Source: JANNSW01 sp031431235 (GTDB lineage Bacteria; Pseudomonadota; Alphaproteobacteria; Rhizobiales; Hyphomicrobiaceae). From it: 21,311 bases of DNA. Under the pieces are notes generated by a model. It did no database searches. It was given only the letters and a program-made list of their open reading frames with translations, and was not told the DNA's origin. The position numbers and the translations under genes were made by a program. This document shows, piece by piece, positions 15,322-21,311 of the stretch. How positions within the stretch are numbered: position 1 is the stretch's first letter; each line of letters starts with the position of its first letter. The DNA lies in assembly GCA_031431235.1 (NCBI GenBank), contig JANPDA010000140.1:1-21311 (forward strand), written 5' to 3'.

Positions 15322-16209
15322 TTAGGAACGGCGCACGTTCGGTGCCGGAATGAGCCCCTCGGGGCGAAAGATCAGAATGAGGATCACGAGCCCGAGCACG
15401 AAGGCATCGCGATAAGCGAGCAGGGTGTCCGGCAGATAAGCCTGGCACATGACCTCGAGCACGCCGAGCACGAGGCCGCCGGCGACGGCCCCCGAGAGAG
15501 AGCCCAGCCCACCGATGATGGCGGCGACGAAGGCCTTCAGCACCGGAATGGCCCCCATCAGCGGGTCGACCGAGCCGCGCTGGGCGATCCACAGGAATGC
15601 GGCGACACCTGCAAGCACGCCCGACACCGCGAAGGCGACCGCGACCACGTGGTTCGCCCGGATACCGACGAGGCGCACGACCGCGAAATCCTCCGCCGCC
15701 GCCCGCATCGCGGTGCCCAGGATCGTGTGCTTCAGGAAGCGCGTGAGGGCGATCAGCACGACGGCGGACGTGACGATCGAGATCAGTGGAATGAGGCCCA
15801 CATGGACCAGTCCCAGGTCGAAGGCGCCGGCGATGCTGGCGGGCATGGCGATCGGCTTGGGTCGCGCCGAGATGCCGTTCTGGAAGATGACGCGCAGAAT
15901 GACGGAGACGGCAAAGCTGGTGATCAGCAGTCCTGTCACGTCGGCCTTGCGCATGGGCCGGAACGCCAGCCGCTCGGTCGCGAGGGCGGCGATCGCGGCC
16001 ACACCGATTCCGAGCACAACTGCGGCCGCAAGCGGGGCAGCTAGTGCGAGCGAGAAGTAGATGACGTAGCCAGCGACCGTCATCAGCTCGCCATGGGCGA
16101 AATTGATGAGCGCCACGATCGAAAAGACGACGGCAAGGCCCAGCGCCAGGAGCGCATAGATGCCACCGAGGCTTACCGCATTGATCAATTGCTGGACGAA
16201 GTATTCCAT
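15322..16209 (-). CDS. Branched-chain-type amino acid ABC transporter permease (LivH family)
   Basis: The 295-residue inner-membrane permease has about eight hydrophobic segments and the LivH opening QQLINAVSLGGIYALLALGLAV with NFAHGELMTVAGYV (36-49). It also has RAAAEDFAVVRLVGIRANHV (coupling loop contacting the ATPase) and the GALxGxxxAFxGGLGSLxGAxxGG-like segment (KAFVAAIIGGLGSLSGAVAGG). GAGG lies a few nt before ATG 16209, and the livF stop is 6 nt upstream. Together with the fused LivMG, LivF and LivK it completes a five-component HAAT-family importer. The substrate may be an amide, urea derivative or amine rather than leucine, given the catabolic neighbours. Confidence 0.93.
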   Translation of the reverse strand: MEYFVQQLINAVSLGGIYALLALGLAVVFSIVALINFAHGELMTVAGYVIYFSLALAAPLAAAVVLGIGVAAIAALATERLAFRPMRKADVTGLLITSFAVSVILRVIFQNGISARPKPIAMPASIAGAFDLGLVHVGLIPLISIVTSAVVLIALTRFLKHTILGTAMRAAAEDFAVVRLVGIRANHVVAVAFAVSGVLAGVAAFLWIAQRGSVDPLMGAIPVLKAFVAAIIGGLGSLSGAVAGGLVLGVLEVMCQAYLPDTLLAYRDAFVLGLVILILIFRPEGLIPAPNVRRS

Positions 16210-16215
16210 GTTTCC

Positions 16216-16917
<702 letters not shown>

Positions 16918-16924
16918 GGCGGGA

Positions 16925-18088
16925 TCAGGGCGCTGGAACATCGGCCGGATCGGGCGTCGCCCTCTTGACAAGGCTCTTCTTGCCGTCACGCACCTCGACC
17001 AGGGTGACGTCACGCAACGGCATGCGGTTCGAGCCCGCATAGGTGACCTTGCCCGTGACGAGTTGCAGATCCGCGAGGTTGGCCAGCGCTTCTCGGATCG
17101 CGGGGCCTTCGGTCGAGCCGGCCGCCGTCACCGCTGCGTCGATGATGTAGCCGACCTCATAGCCGGTTGCGACATAGATCGTCTCGGGCTCTTTACCCGT
17201 CTTCTCCTTCCACTTGGCATAGAAGGCGGCGAGCGGCGTGCCCTCGGCTGGGAAACCGCCTGTCGAATGCACGAGACCGTCGACGACGCTGCCAAGACCG
17301 AGCGTCGTCGGACTGTCGACGCCGTCCGAGCCCAACACCGGCGTGCTGACTCCAGCCGCCCGCAACTGCTTGATGAAGGCTGGGAAGTCCGGCTCATAGG
17401 CCGCCGTCATGATGACATCGGGCGCCGGGTTGAGCGTTTGGATCTTCGTCACCTCGGCGGCGAAGTTCTGCTGGCCGAGCGTATAGCTACCCTCGCCAAC
17501 GACTGCACCGCCCTTTTTCTTGAATACCTCGGCAAAGTACTCGGGCAGCTTCAGCGTGTAGGCCGAGTCGGGCGATTTCAGGATGTAGGCCGACTTGTAG
17601 CCCTTTTCGGCCGCGAAGGCGCCGAGTACGGCTGCCTGGTAATTGTCGGCGGGGAATGTACCGAACATGTAGTCGCCGACGGCGCCCGGAATGGTTGGTG
17701 TCGAGCCGCAGAATGTCAACGTCGGGATCTTGGCCGGCTGGCTGATCTGGCCGGCCGCGATCGAGGGGTCGGCATCGCAGGGCGTGATCAGCACTTTGAC
17801 GCCGGCTGCGACCAGCTCCTGCGCAGCCTGGACAGTTGCGGCCGTATCGGTGCGGGTGTCCTTGATGTCGAGCACTATTCTGTGCTTGCCCGCGAGGCCG
17901 CCCTTGGCGTTGATCTCCTCGACCGCGAGTTGGAAGCCCAGCAGCGAGGGTTGGTCGGCAAAGGCAAGGCCGCCGGTTTGCGCCGTCGCGATGCCGATTC
18001 TGAAATCTTCTCCCGAGGCCGGGCCCGCGAGGGCGAGCACTACCGCGACTGCGGCTCCACTGCCGAGCAGCCGTTTGCTGATGGTCAT
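16925..18088 (-). CDS. ABC transporter periplasmic substrate-binding protein (LivK/AmiC-like)
   Basis: The 387-residue type I periplasmic binding protein has a signal peptide (about 1-26, MTISKRLLGSGAAVAVV..., ending GPASG). It continues with FRIGIATAQTGGLAFADQ, the VEEINAKGGLAGK stretch typical of the family, and the second lobe (APDVIMTAAYEPDFPAFIKQL). GGGAGG lies ~8 nt before ATG 18088. Ligand identity cannot be inferred: the usual leucine-binding serine/threonine pattern near residues 90-120 reads ITPCDADPSIAAGQIS and is divergent. The presence of Cys in PCDAD and FCGST is notable and could signal a bound ligand outside the branched-chain amino acids. Confidence 0.92.
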   Translation of the reverse strand: MTISKRLLGSGAAVAVVLALAGPASGEDFRIGIATAQTGGLAFADQPSLLGFQLAVEEINAKGGLAGKHRIVLDIKDTRTDTAATVQAAQELVAAGVKVLITPCDADPSIAAGQISQPAKIPTLTFCGSTPTIPGAVGDYMFGTFPADNYQAAVLGAFAAEKGYKSAYILKSPDSAYTLKLPEYFAEVFKKKGGAVVGEGSYTLGQQNFAAEVTKIQTLNPAPDVIMTAAYEPDFPAFIKQLRAAGVSTPVLGSDGVDSPTTLGLGSVVDGLVHSTGGFPAEGTPLAAFYAKWKEKTGKEPETIYVATGYEVGYIIDAAVTAAGSTEGPAIREALANLADLQLVTGKVTYAGSNRMPLRDVTLVEVRDGKKSLVKRATPDPADVPAP

Positions 18089-18128
18089 CCGTTTGTCCTC
18101 CCGTTGGTTTGCAGGGTGATGGTCGATC

Positions 18129-19961
18129 TCATGCAGGCACGGCCTGGGGCCGATCCTTTCGCCGTCCGATATAGGCTTCGATCACCTTCTCGTCGCGGCG
18201 CACCTCATCTGGGGTGCCGACGGCGATCCTCTGGCCCTTGTTCACGACGACAATGCGGTCGCATAGCCGCATGATGAGGCGCAAATCGTGCTCGATGACG
18301 AGTAGGCCGAGGCCGAAGTCATCGCGAATGCGCGAGAGCGTGCCGACGAGCGCGTCGGTCTCGGCCGGGTTCATTCCGGCAGCCGGCTCGTCGAGCAGCA
18401 GATAGCGGGGCTTCAGCGCGAGTGCGCGCGCGATCTCGAGCCGGCGCCGGGCCCCATAGGGCAGCGTGCCGGCAAGCCGCGTCACGTCGCCGATGACTTC
18501 GAGGCGCTCGAGCAGGCTGGCGGCCGCCACTCGCGCCGCGATCGGGCCCGGCTCGACCGCAAGCGCTGCGACCGTCACGTTCTCCAGAACCGTCATGCGA
18601 TCGAACAGGCGGATTGCCTGGAAGGTCCGCCCGAGTCCCGCACGTGCGATCGCGCTCGGCGATAGACCGGCAAGACTGCGACCATCGAGGTGCGCCTGCC
18701 CGGCATCGGCTGCGAGCTGGCCACAGATCATGTTGACGATCGTGGTCTTGCCGGCGCCGTTGGGCCCGATCAGCCCGACGATCTGCCCGCGGTCGACCTG
18801 GAACGAGACATCCTCCGCCGCCACCAGGCCGCCGAAGCGCTTGGTCAGGCCCCGGACCTCGAGCGCCCCGGCACGAGCGGGTTGGCTCGGCGCCGGGGCG
18901 ACGGCAGCCGGTGCCGGCACGGATGCCCGCCTCCCCGAGAGCGGCAGCTGCAACTCGGTCAGCCCCGCAATGCCGAGCGGCCGGCGCCAGATCGCAAACA
19001 GCAGCGCGAGGCCGAGGCCGAGTTGCGTCAGCCCGAAAATCACCGGCACCTGGACCAGCCCCAGATCCATGCCGCTCTCGACCTGGCGCAGCACCTGGAT
19101 GACGCCGGTGATCAGAGCCGTCCCAACCACAGCGCCGGTGACCGTCAGCATGCCGCCGACGATCAGCATGGCGATCATCGTGAACATCAGGTCGAAGTAG
19201 AAGTCCTTGGGCGAAAAGGCGCCGAGAAAATGGCCATAGACCGCACCGGCCACCGCTGCCATGGTGATGCTCAACACCCAGCCGGCATAGCGCGCTGCGA
19301 ACAGATCGACGCCGCTCGCTGCCGCCGCCACCTCGTTCTCGCGGGCGGCGCGCAGCTTCAGGCCGAATGGCATCTCCTTGAACAGGCGTGCGATGACGAC
19401 GAAGGCGAGCGCGATCGGGAGTGCGACCGATAACGTCGTCAAGTTCGGCACGCCGTAGAATGTCTGGCTGCCCCGCGTGATGTCGCGGGCGCCGATCAGC
19501 AGCACATGGACGATGATCAGCATCGCGAGCGTTGCGATCGAGGCCCCCGACCCCGACAGCCGAGCGATCGGCAGGCCCGAGACCAGCCCCGCCACGAGGC
19601 CGGCGATCACGACCATGACGAGAGCGAGCGGCAGGCCGAGCTGGTGGCCGGCGAGGACATCGGGCAGATGCGGCAGCGCGCCCTGTTGAATCGCAGCCGG
19701 CATGGTGAGGATGCCGGAGACGTAGGCGCCGACCCCCATGAAGGAGGCATGGCCGAACGAAACGATGCCAGAGTTGCCGGTAAAGACGGCGAGGGAGAGC
19801 ACGCCCATCAGCGACATCAGATAGAGCGTCGCGATGCGGGCGCCCCAGTCGCCGAGCACGAGCACGAGGAGGAGTGCTCCAGCTGCGACGACGGCGGCAA
19901 GCAGGAGTGCCGAGAGCTGAGCCTCCCCCGCACTTGCGAACCGCTCGCCTAGCTGGCTCAT
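18129..19961 (-). CDS. Fused LivM permease - LivG ATPase
   Basis: The 610-residue polypeptide joins two transporter subunits. Residues about 1-340 are a LivM-type permease (FTGNSGIVSFGHASFMGVGAY, then the coupling helix RAARENEVAAAASGVD). A Pro/Ala linker spans about 341-364. Residues 365-610 are a LivG ATPase: Walker A GPNGAGKT (399-406), LPYGARRRLEIARAL signature (about 500-514) and Walker B YLLLDEPAAGMNPAE (520-534). There is no stop or frameshift at the junction, so this is a genuine fusion. ATG 19961 was chosen; an in-frame GTG at 19976 is equally possible since neither has a clear SD. It is the first gene of the transporter/catabolic operon, 40 nt before livK. Confidence 0.93.
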   Translation of the reverse strand: MSQLGERFASAGEAQLSALLLAAVVAAGALLLVLVLGDWGARIATLYLMSLMGVLSLAVFTGNSGIVSFGHASFMGVGAYVSGILTMPAAIQQGALPHLPDVLAGHQLGLPLALVMVVIAGLVAGLVSGLPIARLSGSGASIATLAMLIIVHVLLIGARDITRGSQTFYGVPNLTTLSVALPIALAFVVIARLFKEMPFGLKLRAARENEVAAAASGVDLFAARYAGWVLSITMAAVAGAVYGHFLGAFSPKDFYFDLMFTMIAMLIVGGMLTVTGAVVGTALITGVIQVLRQVESGMDLGLVQVPVIFGLTQLGLGLALLFAIWRRPLGIAGLTELQLPLSGRRASVPAPAAVAPAPSQPARAGALEVRGLTKRFGGLVAAEDVSFQVDRGQIVGLIGPNGAGKTTIVNMICGQLAADAGQAHLDGRSLAGLSPSAIARAGLGRTFQAIRLFDRMTVLENVTVAALAVEPGPIAARVAAASLLERLEVIGDVTRLAGTLPYGARRRLEIARALALKPRYLLLDEPAAGMNPAETDALVGTLSRIRDDFGLGLLVIEHDLRLIMRLCDRIVVVNKGQRIAVGTPDEVRRDEKVIEAYIGRRKDRPQAVPA

Positions 19962-20158
19962 GGATTGCGCTGCCACTTGCTTACCGAACCGACTTCGCGG
20001 GACTGTAACAGATCGAATCCCGGCGTCAAATGCCTCTTACAGTTTGCATCCAGGTTTGATGATGTTGTAATGGGTGTTACATGAAGGCCCGGGCAAACCG
20101 CTCAAGAATCTCGCCAGCTGCTCTCGGCGCGGAGGCTCCCGCGCGTCACGGTGCAGCG
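19962..20158. promoter_or_regulatory. Divergent control region between livMG and the rpiR-type gene
   Basis: This AT-richer gap separates the transporter operon from the regulator/isochorismatase operon. It holds several TGTAA/TTACA half-sites: CTGTAA at 20003-20008 and TTACAG at 20037-20042 as a wide inverted pair, and the compact palindrome at 20066-20081. Both promoters probably lie here and share regulation by the adjacent RpiR-type protein (inference). No clear -35/-10 pair could be assigned. Confidence 0.5.
20066..20081. promoter_or_regulatory. Candidate RpiR-type operator, TGTAA-N6-TTACA
   Basis: TGTAATGGGTGTTACA is a palindrome with perfect 5-bp arms and 6-nt spacer. It resembles operators of RpiR-family regulators such as HexR (TGTAAT-N5-ATTACA, from general knowledge). 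Its last base is the A of an in-frame ATG at 20081, which argues for a start further downstream or for autoregulation by blocking initiation. Confidence 0.55.
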
Positions 20159-21076
20159 ATGACTTTGCGCGAGCGCCTCGTCAATGACGGGCTTGCGCTT
20201 TCGAAATCCGAGCTGAAGGTCGCCCGCGAGCTGCTCGCCAACTATCCCGCGGCAGGCCTCTCGACCGTGTCGCGTCTCGCGCGGCGCGCCGGTGTGAGTG
20301 ATCCGACAGTGTTGCGGTTTGCCAGCCGGCTCGGGTTCGAGGGGTTCGGCGCACTGCAGGATGCGTTGCTCGCTGAGGTCGAAACGCATATGCGCTCGCC
20401 CTTGACCATCGTCCCGCAGCGCAATCGCGCGCCGGCGCCGGCCGCAAACGCCTACCAAGCCTTCTTCACCTCCACTCTGTCCCAGCTCGAGGCCGTGCGC
20501 CGTGAGACGCCGCCCGGCGATCTGGATGCCGCGGTCGCACTGCTGAAGGATCCCAAAGCCCACGTGCTCTGCCTCGGCGGGCGCTTCAGCCGGTTCCTGG
20601 CCGGCATTCTGCAGCGGAGCCTGTTGCACCTGCGCCCCGGCACCGAGCTGGTCGATGGTACAGCGGCAGACCTCGTCGACCGGATTGCCGATGTCGGTCG
20701 CCGCGACGTGCTGGCCGTCTTCGACTACCGGCGCTATCAGAGCGATATCGTGCGCTTCGCCGAGCAGGCGCACGAGCGGGGTGGTCGTCTTCTGCTCTTC
20801 ACCGATCGATGGAAGTCGCCGATTGCGCAATTCGCCGACGTCTGCCTGACGGTGCCGATCGAGACGAGCTCACCCTTCGATACGATGGTGACGGCACTTG
20901 CCCAGACGGAAGCCGTCGTGGCAGGGCTGACCGTCGAGCTTGGCGATGCCTGGCGCGAGCGGGCGGAAGGCATCGAGCGGGTCAGGGCTTCGAACCGGAT
21001 GACGGCGGAGGGAGCCGGTCCGCCGCGCGCCAAGAGCCATAGCGGAACACGGCTGAAGCAAGGGAGCACAAAGTGA
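20159..21076 (+). CDS. MurR/RpiR-family transcriptional regulator
   Basis: The 305-residue protein has an N-terminal HTH_6 domain (about residues 1-80, with TVSRLARRAGVSDPTVLRFASRLGF at 36-60) and a C-terminal SIS domain (about 129-264, from VLCLGGRFSRFLAGILQRSL to LTVPIETSSPFDTMV). RpiR-family SIS domains bind small metabolites. Here the ligand is unlikely to be a sugar phosphate given the context (inference). An alternative ATG at 20081 would add 26 low-complexity basic residues and sits on the candidate operator, so I prefer 20159, although neither has a good SD. Its TGA shares one base with the ATG of the isochorismatase-family gene. It lies divergent to the fused transporter operon, the usual arrangement for a local regulator. 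Confidence 0.9.
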   Translation: MTLRERLVNDGLALSKSELKVARELLANYPAAGLSTVSRLARRAGVSDPTVLRFASRLGFEGFGALQDALLAEVETHMRSPLTIVPQRNRAPAPAANAYQAFFTSTLSQLEAVRRETPPGDLDAAVALLKDPKAHVLCLGGRFSRFLAGILQRSLLHLRPGTELVDGTAADLVDRIADVGRRDVLAVFDYRRYQSDIVRFAEQAHERGGRLLLFTDRWKSPIAQFADVCLTVPIETSSPFDTMVTALAQTEAVVAGLTVELGDAWRERAEGIERVRASNRMTAEGAGPPRAKSHSGTRLKQGSTK

Positions 21077-21311
21077 TGAGCGGACTGACAGCGCGGCGCG
21101 ACGAACCCTACCGGCGAGGCGAGACGGCCATTCTCTTCGTCGACATGCAGAAGGTGTTCTGCACGCCGGGAGCCGACCCGCAGCACCCCGAGCTGAACGC
21201 GGAGCACTATTATCACCGTCAGCTCGAAGCGACCGTGATCCCGAACCAGTCGAAGCTGATCAAGGCGGCGCGAGCCTCGGGCGTGCAGGTGCTGCACACC
21301 ATCATCGAGGC
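21076..21311 (+). CDS. Isochorismatase-family cysteine hydrolase, 5' part (cut by window end)
   Basis: Seventy-eight codons are visible. The stretch TAILFVDMQKVFCTPGAD contains the family's catalytic Asp (D23). It is followed by AEHYYHRQLEATVIPNQSKL and KAARASGVQVLHTIIEA, the second strand of the fold. The remaining catalytic Lys and Cys would lie beyond the window. Members hydrolyse small amides (for example N-carbamoylsarcosine, ureidoacrylate, biuret). GGGAG lies ~10 nt before ATG 21076, which overlaps the rpiR-type stop (TGATG), so the two genes are co-transcribed. An amidohydrolase here fits a pathway on an amide or carbamoylated amine imported by the Liv system (inference). Confidence 0.88.
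   Translation, partial: MSGLTARRDEPYRRGETAILFVDMQKVFCTPGADPQHPELNAEHYYHRQLEATVIPNQSKLIKAARASGVQVLHTIIE

Overview
The window is a GC-rich bacterial chromosome segment, most likely from an alphaproteobacterium. UbiG (ubiquinone synthesis), a periplasmic PCu(A)C copper chaperone, a PuuE-type allantoinase and a Liv-type amino-acid ABC transporter all fit that group; I cannot place it below class. I see no rRNA, tRNA, CRISPR array, transposase or integrase. Genes are dense and often overlap by a few bases.

Left region (1-7130). A secreted tandem beta-helix protein (335-3115, minus) lies between two direct copies of a ~50-bp repeat (204-253 and 3263-3312). Two strong hairpins (3133-3183 and 3195-3236) precede it. 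Upstream on the same strand is a tight four-gene operon: a ~600-residue exported membrane protein of unknown function, a YbjQ-family protein, a 58-residue two-helix membrane protein and a PCu(A)C copper chaperone. A divergent creatininase-like gene (6225-7130, plus) lacks the usual NGHGGN-type metal motif.

Middle region (7131-11379). A 963-residue modular protein (RTX-like, two cadherin-like repeats, beta-helix, RTX) has no Sec signal and looks like a type I secretion substrate. It converges on ubiG with a 9-bp overlap. The ~470 bp between ubiG and puuE hold a decayed vapC (PIN toxin) 3' end and otherwise nothing I can assign.

Right region (11380-21311). This looks like a nitrogen-compound catabolic island. 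puuE (allantoinase) and allA (ureidoglycolate lyase) run on the plus strand. Convergent to them is a six-gene minus-strand operon: fused livM-livG, livK, livF, livH, an FAD-dependent amine oxidase/dehydrogenase and a class III aminotransferase. A divergent MurR/RpiR-family regulator followed by an isochorismatase-family amidohydrolase (cut by the window end) starts next to livMG. A TGTAA-N6-TTACA palindrome in the divergent promoter region is the likely operator. I infer that the regulator controls uptake and breakdown of a small amine or ureide, feeding the same glyoxylate/urea chemistry as PuuE and AllA; the substrate cannot be read from sequence.

The least explained items are the repeat-flanked beta-helix cassette with its hairpins, the four-gene copper/YbjQ operon led by an unknown membrane protein, and the divergent creatininase-like protein.
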